Shown piece after piece: positions 8,989 to 17,798 of a stretch of DNA of 64,000 nt. The number at the start of each line of letters is the position of its first letter. The stretch's first letter is position 1. A program made the position numbers and the translations under genes. The notes below the pieces were generated by a model. That model was not told the origin of the DNA and did not search any database. It saw only the letters and a program-made list of their open reading frames with translations. Source of the stretch: Saprospiraceae bacterium (GTDB taxonomy: Bacteria > Bacteroidota > Bacteroidia > Chitinophagales > Saprospiraceae); assembly GCA_022448945.1 (NCBI GenBank), contig JAKVCV010000013.1, positions 121,455 to 185,454 on the forward strand. Direction: 5' to 3'.

Positions 8989-10086
8989 TTAAATATTTAC
9001 AATGTTGTCATACTCTTTTACTAATAAATCCCAATCGTACTTTTCAACTAAATTTTGAGTTTTAGCAGGCTTTTCATTTTTACATTTTTCGATTAAAATC
9101 TTTAATTTTTCTGGAAACTCATTATCATTATTATAATAAAAGAGTGGATGATATGGAAAATGTTCTGGGTATGCTAGACGAGAAGGTAGAAGAGGAATTG
9201 TATTACAATAAACAGCCTCGATGATACTTGCACCAAAGAAATCTTGGAGTGATGTAACAGGGATAATATCTGCTTGCCATAGCCAATAGGCGTAATCAGC
9301 TTTATTTTTACAATATCCGCAATATAGAATTTCGTTTTTCAACCGCTTCTTCGCTTCGTTAAAAATGGGAGGATATTTTTCTTTTTTAGCCCCAAGAATT
9401 ATTAGACTGAATTGTACTTTATGTGCTTTTAATTCAAATAGAGCTTTAAAAAAAGTATTTGGATTTTTATCATACTCCCAACGATGATTCCAAAGTAATA
9501 CAGGAGCTTTATTTGTAGTATTTTTCGATTGGTTATGTAGGTTTAAATTTTTTAAATCAAGTCCTAAAGGTAATACCTGACACTTGTTTTTTATACGATC
9601 TATTGTACTTATGTTTTTGTGATCAGGAAATTGATTTAAAAAATCAGGCAGTGATTTTAAAAAACTATTTTTGTGGTAATTTGAATTAAAAAGACACAGA
9701 TCAGCAACCAAAGCAGAAGTGTAGTTTATAAACATATAATGATTATCTCTCTGTTTATTTGTATCTTCATCAGAAGGACTCCAAGGGTAGGATAATTGAT
9801 TTTCATGAAAATACATAGCAGTTCTTATTCCATTAGATTTTTTTCGTGTAAGAGATAGAAACGTTGAAAAATCAAGCATATCAGTAGCAATGATATAATC
9901 AGGTATAAAATCCATCTTTATGAATCTCTCCGCTAAGGTAACAGCAGCACCATGCATTCTCCATTTCCAATGATGTGCAGATAGAGTTAATAGTTTTATT
10001 TGATGACGACTATATTTTTGCCACCCTTCTGCCCATTGTTTGTGGGAGCCTCCAAAGAATGGTTCTATAATCAAAATCTTCGCCAT
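8989..10086 (-). CDS. tRNA-queuosine alpha-mannosyltransferase (QTMAN/GTDC1) homologue
   Basis: The 365-residue protein opens with IIEPFFGGSHKQWAEGW and LSAHHWKWRMHGAAVTLAE, the DUF3524 signature shared with animal GTDC1, now named QTMAN. That enzyme transfers mannose from GDP-mannose to queuosine in the anticodon of tRNA-Asp. The C-terminal half is a GT4-like GT-B domain: LLWNHRWEYDKNP, SLIILGAKKEKYPPIF, then DFFGASIIEAVYCNTIPLLP, containing the sugar-nucleotide-binding glutamate region. No signal peptide, so cytoplasmic, in keeping with a tRNA substrate. The gene lies between gyrA and pyc without queuosine genes nearby. Family membership is clear from motifs; that the bacterial protein makes mannosyl-queuosine is inference, and another glycosylated acceptor is possible. 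Confidence 0.8.
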   Translation of the reverse strand: MAKILIIEPFFGGSHKQWAEGWQKYSRHQIKLLTLSAHHWKWRMHGAAVTLAERFIKMDFIPDYIIATDMLDFSTFLSLTRKKSNGIRTAMYFHENQLSYPWSPSDEDTNKQRDNHYMFINYTSALVADLCLFNSNYHKNSFLKSLPDFLNQFPDHKNISTIDRIKNKCQVLPLGLDLKNLNLHNQSKNTTNKAPVLLWNHRWEYDKNPNTFFKALFELKAHKVQFSLIILGAKKEKYPPIFNEAKKRLKNEILYCGYCKNKADYAYWLWQADIIPVTSLQDFFGASIIEAVYCNTIPLLPSRLAYPEHFPYHPLFYYNNDNEFPEKLKILIEKCKNEKPAKTQNLVEKYDWDLLVKEYDNIVNI

Positions 10087-10170
10087 TTCTAATCAAAATA
10101 TTAGCTTAGTAATAATCAGAAAATTGATTCACTTTAATTTGCAAGTATTTTCATTGATAATAATTGAATT

Positions 10171-13100
10171 TTATTCAAATTCAATTATCAAGTCATCTTG
10201 TCCAACCATTGTTTTTTCAGGTAAGTGGATCTTTTTTATAACTCCTCCTATAGTTGCAGTAATTGTACTTTCCATTTTCATTGCCTCTATGATAAATAAA
10301 GGAGTATTAGAGACTACATTATCACCCTCTTTCACTAGTATTTGTGATAGACTTCCTTGAAGAGGGGCACCAATTTCTTTTTCACCAATAGCTTTTCGAT
10401 GTACTATTTTTTCAGTTTCAATTGTGTTATCTTGAATTCTTACTGATCTAGTTTGTCCGTTTAATTCAAAAGTAACATGTCGCATACCTTCTTTATCAGG
10501 AACAGAACAGGAGATATAACGTATTAAAATATTTTTACCACTGCCAATTTCAACAATTGTTTCTTCATTTTGTTTTAAACCATAGAAAAAGGGAACAGTA
10601 GGGAGGTGTTGAACAGCATTATATTTTTTGTAGTGATTATAAAATTGTTCAAAAACCTTTGGGTATAATTTGTAAGACAAAAAATCAAGCTCTGTACAGA
10701 ATGTGTCATATTCTTTTTGAAAAGCAATAAATTCTTCCTCAAAATTTATAGGGGATAGGTGTGCATTAGGTCGTTCTGTGAAAGCTAATTCTTCTTTCAG
10801 TACCATTTTTTGAAGTTTTTCAGGGAAACCACCATGAGGTTGACCTAGATTACCCCTAAAAAATGATTTCACACTATCAGGAAAATCAATTTTGTTACCT
10901 TCATTAAGAATATCTTCTTTACTATAGCCATTAGAGGTCATAAACATTGCCATGTCACCTACAACTTTTGAGGAGGGAGTAACCTTAATTAGGTCCCCGA
11001 ATAGGTTGTTTACAATGCCATAATTTTCTTTTATCTTTTCGAATTGTTCTTCAAGACCAAGACCTCTTGCCTGAGGACGTAGGTTAGAATATTGGCCTCC
11101 TGGAATTTCATGTTCATACACTTCGGCAGTTCCAGCTTTTAACTCACATTCAAATGGATAATAATATTCACGTACAGATTCCCAATAGTTTGAAAATTCA
11201 TTTAGCGAGTTTATATTTAAATTACTCTTCCGTTCATGAAATTTTAACATACTTGCTATTGAGTTAAAATTTGGTTGAGATGTTAAACCAGACATTGAAC
11301 TTAATGCTACGTCGACTACATCTACTCCGGCTTCTATAGCTTTAAGATAAGTTGCAGACTGAATTGAAGAAGTATCATGAGTATGGAGGTGAATTGGAAG
11401 GTCAACAGCTTTTTTTAATCCTGTGATCAATTGTTCAGCAGCATAGGGTTGGAGCAATCCAGCCATGTCTTTAATACATAAAATATGCGCTCCTTCATCT
11501 TCCAATTGTCTAGCCAGATCTAGATAATATTGAAGTGTAAATTTTGTTTTAGTAGGATCATTTATATCACCTGTATAGCATATGCATGCTTCAGCAAGTG
11601 AGTTTGTACGTTCTCTGACTGTCCGTATGCTTACTTTCATTGCTTCAACCCAATTGAGTGAATCAAAGATGCGAAATATATCAATACCTGTTTCTGCAGC
11701 TTTTTCAATAAATTTTTCTACAAGATTATCAGGATAAGCAGTATAACCTACAGCATTAGAGCCACGCAATAACATTTGTAACAAGGTATTTGGCATTGCT
11801 TGGCGTAGTAGTTTTAAGCGTTCCCATGGACATTCTTTCAAGAATCTTAGGCAAACATCAAAAGTTGCACCACCCCAGACTTCCATTGAGAAAATATCAG
11901 GATTATTTTTAGCAAAACTTTCTGCAACTTTCATCATATCATGTGTACGTACACGTGTAGCCAATAAGGATTGATGTGCATCTCTAAAAGTAGTATCAGT
12001 ATATTGTATTGCTTTTTCGTTTTTAAGCCATTGTACGAAGCCATCTCTACCAAGTTCTGTAAGTCGGTCTTTTGTGCCCTTTCCATAGGGTGCAGATTTA
12101 GAGAAAGTAGGAACCACAGGTTTGAGAAACACTTTATTTTTATCCACGAACTTAACGTCACTATTTCCATTTACAATGACATTTCCTAAATAGTAGAGCA
12201 TTTTTGTACCTCTATCTTGTCTGCGTCCAGGTGCTTGTAGCAAATGGGGATTGGAATCAATAAAGGTAACAGTTGTTTTACCAGCCTGAAAAGTCTCATT
12301 TTTAAGGACATTTAGTAAAAAAGGGATGTTTGTTTTTACACCCCGAATCCTATATTCTCTTAATGCGCGATGGAGACGACCAGATGCCCCTTTAAGTGTT
12401 CTTCCCCAAGCTGTTACTTTTACTAGCATACTATCAAAGAAAGGAGATATCTTGGCCCCTGTAAATGCTGAACCTGCATCCAGTCTGATACCAAAACCTG
12501 CCGCATTTCTATAGGCGATTAGTTGTCCGTAATCAGGTTTAAATCCTTCTGCTGGGTCTTCGGTAGTAATACGACATTGAATTGCATATCCTAAAGTCGT
12601 CACATCGTTCTGATGACAAATATAAATTTGAGGATGAGAAAGTTCAAACCCCATTGATATTAAAATCTGTGAGCGTACAATATCTATTCCTGTAATTTGC
12701 TCAGTAATTGTATGTTCAACCTGTATGCGAGGATTAACTTCAATGAAATAAATATTTTCATTATTATCTACCAAAAACTCTACAGTACCTGCATTGCTAT
12801 AATTTACATGTTTTGCTATTTTAAGAGAATATTTATATAGAGCATCTTTTGTTTTTTGACTTAGGGTTGCAGAAGGGGCTACTTCAACTACTTTTTGAAA
12901 CCTTCTTTGCAAAGAGCAATCCCTTTCATACAAATGTACTAGGTTGCCATAATTATCTCCTAAAATCTGAACTTCAATATGCTTGGGAGAATCAATATAT
13001 TTTTCAATAAAGACTGTATCATCTCCAAATGCTGTTTTTGCTTCTCCTCTGGCTTCTCCAAAAGCTTTAATAAGTTCATTATCATTATATACAATACGCA

Positions 13101-13626
13101 TTCCTCTTCCTCCTCCTCCTGAAGCAGCCTTAATCATAATTGGGTATCCAATCCGATTAGCTTCAGTACGAGCAATTGATACATCTGTCAGTTTTTCCCT
13201 GCTATCTTCTATTAATGGAACTTCTAAATTTCTAGCAATGATTTTTGCATCTACTTTATTCCCTAATTTTTGCATTGCTTCAGGACTAGGACCTACGAAG
13301 ATAATTCCTTCTTCTTTACATCTGCTAGCAAACTGTACATTTTCTGATAAAAAGCCATAACCAGGATGAATTGCTTCTACATTATTCTCTAATGCTATAC
13401 TTATAATTTCTTCAATATCCAAATAAGGCTTTAGGGGGTTGTCGTCAGTACCTACCTGATATGCTTCATCAGCTTTGTAGCGATGCAATGAATAACGATC
13501 TTCGTGCGTATAAATAGCAACTGTTCTAAGTTCAAGTTCAGAAGCTGCACGAAGTATGCGTATAGCAATTTCTCCTCTGTTGGCAACCAATAACTTTTGA
13601 AAGCGATTGTGTTGTGGCGTTTTCAT
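10171..13626 (-). CDS. pyc: Pyruvate carboxylase
   Basis: At 1151 residues this is a complete single-chain pyruvate carboxylase, the biotin enzyme that makes oxaloacetate from pyruvate, ATP and bicarbonate to refill the TCA cycle. Biotin carboxylase comes first (LLVANRGEIAIRILRAA at about 13-29; ATP-grasp loop AASGGGGRGMR), then the carboxyltransferase domain (QYTDTTFRDAHQSLLATRVRT, with metal-site HLHTHDT), then the conserved pyruvate carboxylase region, and a biotinyl domain with the attachment lysine K1117 in EAMKMES. All parts are in order and intact. A TATCTTTG -7 box lies about 60 bases upstream of the start. The gene appears monocistronic; 84 bases separate its stop from the QTMAN-like start on the same strand, so read-through is possible. 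Confidence 0.97.
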   Translation of the reverse strand: MKTPQHNRFQKLLVANRGEIAIRILRAASELELRTVAIYTHEDRYSLHRYKADEAYQVGTDDNPLKPYLDIEEIISIALENNVEAIHPGYGFLSENVQFASRCKEEGIIFVGPSPEAMQKLGNKVDAKIIARNLEVPLIEDSREKLTDVSIARTEANRIGYPIMIKAASGGGGRGMRIVYNDNELIKAFGEARGEAKTAFGDDTVFIEKYIDSPKHIEVQILGDNYGNLVHLYERDCSLQRRFQKVVEVAPSATLSQKTKDALYKYSLKIAKHVNYSNAGTVEFLVDNNENIYFIEVNPRIQVEHTITEQITGIDIVRSQILISMGFELSHPQIYICHQNDVTTLGYAIQCRITTEDPAEGFKPDYGQLIAYRNAAGFGIRLDAGSAFTGAKISPFFDSMLVKVTAWGRTLKGASGRLHRALREYRIRGVKTNIPFLLNVLKNETFQAGKTTVTFIDSNPHLLQAPGRRQDRGTKMLYYLGNVIVNGNSDVKFVDKNKVFLKPVVPTFSKSAPYGKGTKDRLTELGRDGFVQWLKNEKAIQYTDTTFRDAHQSLLATRVRTHDMMKVAESFAKNNPDIFSMEVWGGATFDVCLRFLKECPWERLKLLRQAMPNTLLQMLLRGSNAVGYTAYPDNLVEKFIEKAAETGIDIFRIFDSLNWVEAMKVSIRTVRERTNSLAEACICYTGDINDPTKTKFTLQYYLDLARQLEDEGAHILCIKDMAGLLQPYAAEQLITGLKKAVDLPIHLHTHDTSSIQSATYLKAIEAGVDVVDVALSSMSGLTSQPNFNSIASMLKFHERKSNLNINSLNEFSNYWESVREYYYPFECELKAGTAEVYEHEIPGGQYSNLRPQARGLGLEEQFEKIKENYGIVNNLFGDLIKVTPSSKVVGDMAMFMTSNGYSKEDILNEGNKIDFPDSVKSFFRGNLGQPHGGFPEKLQKMVLKEELAFTERPNAHLSPINFEEEFIAFQKEYDTFCTELDFLSYKLYPKVFEQFYNHYKKYNAVQHLPTVPFFYGLKQNEETIVEIGSGKNILIRYISCSVPDKEGMRHVTFELNGQTRSVRIQDNTIETEKIVHRKAIGEKEIGAPLQGSLSQILVKEGDNVVSNTPLFIIEAMKMESTITATIGGVIKKIHLPEKTMVGQDDLIIEFE

Positions 13627-13688
13627 TTATTTTTCTTTTTGGATATCTAGTGAAGTTTCTCTGTTTGTGAAAAATAATTTTTCTGCTT

Positions 13689-13696
13689 CAAAGATA
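13689..13696 (-). promoter_or_regulatory. Putative -7 promoter element of pyc
   Basis: On the minus strand the sequence reads TATCTTTG, an exact TAnnTTTG match, 63 bases before the pyc start codon. No good TTTG at the -33 position was seen, so this is a partial match. Confidence 0.4.
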
Positions 13697-13790
13697 TAAA
13701 TGTATTCGAATAAAAAAAGAGCATTTAGGCTTCTTTTTAGAAGTATATGATAGGTTTTACTATAAGTATTATTTATAAAATAAAAAATAT

Positions 13791-13830
13791 AAAAAGCCAT
13801 GCTCTAATATGATATAGAGCATGGCTTTTT
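13791..13830 (-). terminator. Rho-independent terminator after the DUF2795 gene
   Basis: A perfect 16-base inverted repeat (AAAAAGCCATGCTCTA / TAGAGCATGGCTTTTT) with an 8-base loop lies 34 bases past the stop of the minus-strand gene 13865-14086. It isolates that gene from pyc. Confidence 0.85.
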
Positions 13831-13864
13831 GCGGATTCATGTAATAATTGTTATATATAAAATA

Positions 13865-14086
13865 TTAGTACTCGTCTTCAGGGAAAAAGAAATCTGATTT
13901 AGTTGGGAAGTCCGCCCAAATATCTTCAATGCCCTCATAGAGTTCACCTTCGTCTTCAAGTGCCTGAAGGTTTTCAATAACTTCAATAGGTGCACCTGAA
14001 CGAATAGCGTAATCAATTAATTCATCACGGGTAGCAGGCCAAGGAGCATCTTGTAAATGTGATGCGAGTTCTAAAGTCCAATACAT
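13865..14086 (-). CDS. DUF2795 family small protein
   Basis: This 73-residue acidic protein starts MYWTLELASHLQDAPWPATRDELIDYAIRSGAP and contains the pattern PATRDELIDYA-GAPxEVIENLQ typical of DUF2795, a short helical domain widespread in Bacteroidota and other bacteria, function unknown. The tail is rich in Asp, Glu and Phe. The ATG at 14086 is the only sensible start. A strong terminator follows, so this is a single-gene unit, likely well expressed. The overlapping plus-strand ORF 14059-14358 in the track is a shadow. Confidence 0.85.
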   Translation of the reverse strand: MYWTLELASHLQDAPWPATRDELIDYAIRSGAPIEVIENLQALEDEGELYEGIEDIWADFPTKSDFFFPEDEY

Positions 14087-14321
14087 ATTTGTTTTTATTT
14101 CAATTTGGTGATTCTATATTTATTCAGCTTTTAAATTCGTGCAAATTTAAAAATATAATTAGAAATTGTATAAACAAACGTATTTTATTTTTAAAGGTTG
14201 CTTTTTTTAAATTATTTAATGAAATTATTGGAACGCTTCTGGTAACTGAATTCAGTAAATTGAGTATGATTTTATATTATTTTTGTCTATTTTTTTTTCA
14301 TTATACTACTTATATAAAAAC

Positions 14322-14357
14322 AAAAAAGAACATTGGAATAATTCCAATATTCTTTTA
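14322..14357. terminator. Terminator-like near-palindrome
   Basis: GAACATTGGAAT (14328-14339) and ATTCCAATATTC (14341-14352) form a 12-base stem with one mismatch and a single central base, flanked by A6 on the left and T4 on the right. The very short formal loop means the innermost pairs must open. It could work in either direction; no plus-strand gene ends nearby. Confidence 0.4.
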
Positions 14358-14436
14358 ATGTATAAAAACGGGTTGGCCTTTTCCCCCGAGCAGACCAACC
14401 CTTATTAGGTCTGATTACCCCACCAAACCTAAGCTC
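14338..14436 (-). pseudogene. Possible IS630-type transposase remnant
   Basis: Read on the minus strand from 14436, the frame gives ELRFGGVIRPNKGWSARGKR followed by PTRFYTLKEYWNY. This recalls the DDE core of IS630-family transposases, which have the pattern D-E-x-R-F-G-x-(I)-x-x-P-x-x-x-W-x-x-x-G-x-R-P then a REY-Y segment. The patch is about 33 codons, a TAA lies directly upstream in frame, and no further similarity or terminal inverted repeats were found, so if real it is a decayed fragment. Chance resemblance cannot be excluded. Confidence 0.3.
14370..14413 (-). promoter_or_regulatory. Two mutually exclusive hairpins (attenuator-like)
   Basis: GGGTTGG (14370-14376) can pair with CCAACCC (14395-14401); on the minus strand this stem is followed by GTTTTTA, terminator-like. 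CAGACC (14391-14396) can instead pair with GGTCTG (14408-14413). The two stems share bases 14395-14396 and overlap, so only one can form at a time. It lies 284 bases upstream of the DUF2795 gene on the same strand. It could equally be accidental structure in a transposase remnant. Confidence 0.3.
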
Positions 14437-15042
14437 TTATATATAGATTATATAGGATGTATAAATCCTTTATTTCTAAAAAATATTTCTCGACTTTTGA
14501 ACTGTTTCACTATAAAGGTCTCAAATTTTTATTTTTTTTGCAAAAATAAAGGTGTTTATTTTTAATATTTTTTTAATTAAGTATTTGATTTTGAACTTAA
14601 TATATTGATATTCAGCAACTAAATTGATAATCATAGTGCTGTTTTCATCTTTTTAAACAAATGAATATCAATAGTTAATACATATTAAATATAATAATTA
14701 ATAAACAGATATTCTTCTTGATTAATGCAAATTGAATACAAAATATAATAGTTTTTTTCTATATATTACTCCTATCTGATTTTTATTTATTAATCGCATT
14801 CATCACTAATTGTTATTCTGGTAGAATCTATTTTTATACCAATATCTGATTATATTACAGATTATCACAGGTTTTAATATTTTCAATATTGAACTATTTA
14901 AAGTATGATAATTTTTAATATTGGGCATTTCAACCTTTTAGAATAGAACTAGTTCATTAAGATGTATTTAGATTTTACCTTAATAATTTTTTATTCGAAT
15001 AAAAATAAATGAGATGAAAAATATGAACGGAGTAGAGGATTA

Positions 15043-16332
15043 TTATGAATCAATTTCATATTGTCTGATCTTCCTATATAATGTTCGTTCAGAAATGCCT
15101 AATTCTTTAGCTGCTTCTTTTCGTCTGCCTTTATGTTTAGTCAGCGCTTTTTTAATTAGTTCCTGTTCCATATCCTCAATGGATAAAGATTCTTCTATCT
15201 CTTCTACATCACTAAATTTATTTCCACTAGTAGAGGGGGTATTAATTATTATGGGTGAAGTTTTATTATGCTCATCATCAAAAGAGTTGTCATATTCATT
15301 TTGTTCAAAGTCTTTCTGATCTTGAGAATTAAAAGTAGGAATTGAAGATAAAGTAGAGGGATTAGAATGTGTAGTAGGATTTGGCATTTGTAGATTATTG
15401 GTTTGTGCCAATTCTGTAATTAGAGATTTTAGATCCCCTAAATCTTTCTTCATTTCATATAGGAATTTATATAAAATTTCTCTTTCGTAAAAACTAGAGT
15501 TATCAGAGGATTTATTTGATTGGTTGGTCAATGCGGGTAAATTACGATTTAATGCATTTGGTATAAATTCTAGTAATTCTTCAGCAGAGACTAACTTTGT
15601 TTCGGATAGCGCAGAAATTTGTTCAGCTATGTTTTTTAGTTCTCTTATATTTCCAGGCCAGCTATAATTTTCTAGAAGTAATTGAGCCTTTTCGTCTAGC
15701 CTTATAGGATCTGTCTTATATCTTTCTGCAAATTCTGATGCAAATTTTCTAAAAAGAATATGAATATCCATTGGGCGTTCTTTTAATAAAGGTACTTTGA
15801 TAGGTACAGTACTTAATCTATAGTAAAGATCTTCTCTGAATTTACCTTTTTTAACAGCTTCCAGAAGATTTATATTAGTTGCTGTAATTATCCTAACATC
15901 TGTTTTTTCTACTTTATTAGAGCCCATCTTTACAAATTCTCCATGCTCCAAAACCCTTAAAAGAAATTGTTGTAAACGTTGTGGCATTTCACCAATTTCA
16001 TCCAAGAAAATTGTTCCACCATTAAGTGATTCAAAATAGCCTTTTCTTTCGGTAGTAGCTCCGGTAAAGGCATTTTTGGTGTGTCCAAAAAGTTCAGAGT
16101 AAAGTGTACTCTCGGGCAATGCACCACAATTGATTGCTATAAAGTTTTGATGTTTTCGACCAGATAAACTATGAATTATTTTAGAAAAGGATTCTTTCCC
16201 TACACCCGATGCACCTACGATTAGGACAGTAAGATCAGTAGGCGCTACCTGTATTGCAGTTTTTAGCGCATGATTTAATGAAGCTGAGTTGCCAATTATA
16301 CCAAATCTTTGTTTTACTGTTTGCAGATTCAT
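15043..16332 (-). CDS. Sigma-54-interacting transcriptional regulator without receiver domain
   Basis: The 429-residue protein is an AAA+ bacterial enhancer-binding protein. Walker A is GASGVGKE (40-47), the sigma-54-contacting loop reads NAFTGA (87-92, a mild variant of GAFTGA), Walker B is GGTIFLDE (105-112), and the R-finger region is present (FREDLYYRLS). A Ser/Asn-rich linker (about 270-385) leads to a Fis-type helix-turn-helix at the end (KEAAKELGISERTLYRKIRQ). The AAA+ domain starts almost at residue 1, so there is no N-terminal sensor; activity is probably controlled by expression or by a partner. In many Bacteroidota the homologous gene directly follows miaB and precedes lptE and secG; here four other genes separate it from miaB, and lptE is not on the other side. 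Confidence 0.93.
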   Translation of the reverse strand: MNLQTVKQRFGIIGNSASLNHALKTAIQVAPTDLTVLIVGASGVGKESFSKIIHSLSGRKHQNFIAINCGALPESTLYSELFGHTKNAFTGATTERKGYFESLNGGTIFLDEIGEMPQRLQQFLLRVLEHGEFVKMGSNKVEKTDVRIITATNINLLEAVKKGKFREDLYYRLSTVPIKVPLLKERPMDIHILFRKFASEFAERYKTDPIRLDEKAQLLLENYSWPGNIRELKNIAEQISALSETKLVSAEELLEFIPNALNRNLPALTNQSNKSSDNSSFYEREILYKFLYEMKKDLGDLKSLITELAQTNNLQMPNPTTHSNPSTLSSIPTFNSQDQKDFEQNEYDNSFDDEHNKTSPIIINTPSTSGNKFSDVEEIEESLSIEDMEQELIKKALTKHKGRRKEAAKELGISERTLYRKIRQYEIDS

Positions 16333-16412
16333 AGGCTATTAATAAAAATTCATAATTACTTAATCGCAAATATAAAAAATATAACCTCAAATTTTATTAG
16401 ATAGATTAATTT

Positions 16413-17798
16413 TTAGGGTCTAATCCCTCCAATAATACAGGTAAAAATTGCAGCCATTTTAATTTGTGGGGGAGCATTTTTCATGTTATCTGAAATATTC
16501 CAGGATTTCCAGGCATCATCCCCCGACCATTTTGTATTCACTGTCATTTGGCCATATTTAGAAGTGATATTCCAGGATTTCCAGGCATCATCCCCCGACC
16601 ATTTTGTTTGTACCTCTAAATTACCAAATTTTGAATCAATATTCCAGGATTTCCAGGCATCATCCCCCGACCATTTTGTTTTAATAGTTATCTTTCCTTC
16701 CGAAGTGTTAAAGTTCCAGGATTTCCAAGCATCATCACTTGACCACTGAGTTTCAACAGACCAATGTGGTCCATTGGTGTTTATATTCCAGGATTTCCAA
16801 GCATCATCCCCCGACCACTTAGTTGACATTGTCCAAGTTCCAATATTGGTGTTTATATTCCAGGATTTCCAGGCATCATCCCCCGACCATTTTGTAGCAA
16901 TATAACTTATTTTAATATCAGGTGGGCTTGCATCTATTTCTTTTCCCTTTGAAGATTGAGAAATTGTATGAATTACTTTATTGCCAGCATAAATTGTTTC
17001 TCCTGGACGACAACGTAATTCCTTAGAACTTTTACCTCTAATAGTGATTCTACTGTCTGTCACTTTATTAGCTGTTTCTAAATATATAGATACATTAAAA
17101 TTGGAGTTATTAGTAAGGGTCAAATTAATAAAATCAGATGAAGCATTGTATTTATCAATTAATTTTTGTTCCTCTGCAGCTAATCGTGCTGCTTCTTTTT
17201 CTTTTGCAATGCGTTCTTTTTCTTTTTCTTCTTCCAGGAGTCGTTCTTTTTCTTTCATTTGGTCTAATAGAATTTGGTATTTTCCTTTACCATTTGAAAG
17301 ATCTAAAATTAATTTACCAGTTACAAGCTCGCGTTGAGTAATAGAAACCTCAAATTCATGTTTTTGAGTTTCTAGATTTTTTATAAAGTTTATAAAATTA
17401 AAATGATTTGGATTGTCAAGATTCATTTGCTCTGGAATAAATTCAAAGCATAAATATTTTTGTGATTTCTTCGACTCATCAATAGGTACATCCCATATGA
17501 ATTTCTTATTATTATCATCAATAAGTTTAAATGTCATACTAAACGATTCTGAGTCTACTCCTGCATTGAATTTTAAGCGACTAAAAATCTGTTTCATATA
17601 GATTGTGCCATATATAATTTCATTAGAATTAAACGTTTTTTTTCCTTTTACATCCTTCTTTTTCGAAGCATTATTTATCTCTGAAGTAAATATTATAGAT
17701 CCTGATTCTGCAATTGAGCTTATTAAATTCTCCAATTGGCCGAAGGTTAAAGAATTCAGGAGAAGGCAGAATGTACAAATAAGAACATTTTTTTTCAT
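16413..17798 (-). CDS. Secreted protein with six 24-residue WSGDDAWKSWN repeats
   Basis: The 461-residue product has a signal peptide (MKKNVLICTFCLLLNSLTFGQ) and a first domain of about 160 residues of unknown type. A charged coiled-coil follows (about 180-215, KEKERLLEEEKEKERIAKEK). A second beta-rich domain leads to six tandem 24-residue repeats, each with TKWSGDDAWKSWNI or a close variant and ending in a variable strand. The repeats run almost to the C-terminus. The tryptophan-rich, strictly periodic layout suggests a stacked beta structure (solenoid) on the surface. I do not recognise the family. It lies 80 bases upstream of the sigma-54 regulator start on the same strand and belongs to the accessory group between that gene and miaB. 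Confidence 0.8.
   Translation of the reverse strand: MKKNVLICTFCLLLNSLTFGQLENLISSIAESGSIIFTSEINNASKKKDVKGKKTFNSNEIIYGTIYMKQIFSRLKFNAGVDSESFSMTFKLIDDNNKKFIWDVPIDESKKSQKYLCFEFIPEQMNLDNPNHFNFINFIKNLETQKHEFEVSITQRELVTGKLILDLSNGKGKYQILLDQMKEKERLLEEEKEKERIAKEKEAARLAAEEQKLIDKYNASSDFINLTLTNNSNFNVSIYLETANKVTDSRITIRGKSSKELRCRPGETIYAGNKVIHTISQSSKGKEIDASPPDIKISYIATKWSGDDAWKSWNINTNIGTWTMSTKWSGDDAWKSWNINTNGPHWSVETQWSSDDAWKSWNFNTSEGKITIKTKWSGDDAWKSWNIDSKFGNLEVQTKWSGDDAWKSWNITSKYGQMTVNTKWSGDDAWKSWNISDNMKNAPPQIKMAAIFTCIIGGIRP
16498..16895 (-). repeat. Six tandem repeats with an exact 72-base period inside the 461-aa gene
   Basis: The motif TTCCAGGATTTCCA starts at 16498, 16570, 16642, 16714, 16786 and 16858, that is every 72 bases. 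Each unit has a conserved core of about 38 bases (through ATCATCCCCCGACCATTTTGT, with some substitutions in units at 16714 and 16786) and a variable remainder. The high DNA identity of the cores implies recent or homogenised duplication. Confidence 0.95.

Larger units (their letters stand above)
14087..15042. other. 956-base intergenic region with hairpins and a possible transposase remnant
   Basis: This is the longest gene-poor stretch in the window. It holds a near-palindromic terminator-like hairpin (14322-14357), two overlapping hairpins at 14370-14413, and a short minus-strand coding-like patch (14338-14436) reminiscent of IS630 transposases. The rest (14550-15040) is extremely AT-rich with no ORF of note. 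It must also carry the promoter of the DUF2795 gene, which I could not place. Confidence 0.6.

Noticed and set aside
14059-14358. Plus-strand 99-residue ORF overlapping the DUF2795 start
   Set aside because: Low-complexity, Phe/Ile/Lys-rich translation with no domain; starts inside a well-supported gene on the other strand and runs through terminator-like hairpins.
16483-16749. Plus-strand ORF with FQDFQASSPDHFV repeats
   Set aside because: It is the complement of the 72-base repeats in the minus-strand gene; the repeat makes it stay open but there is no independent support.
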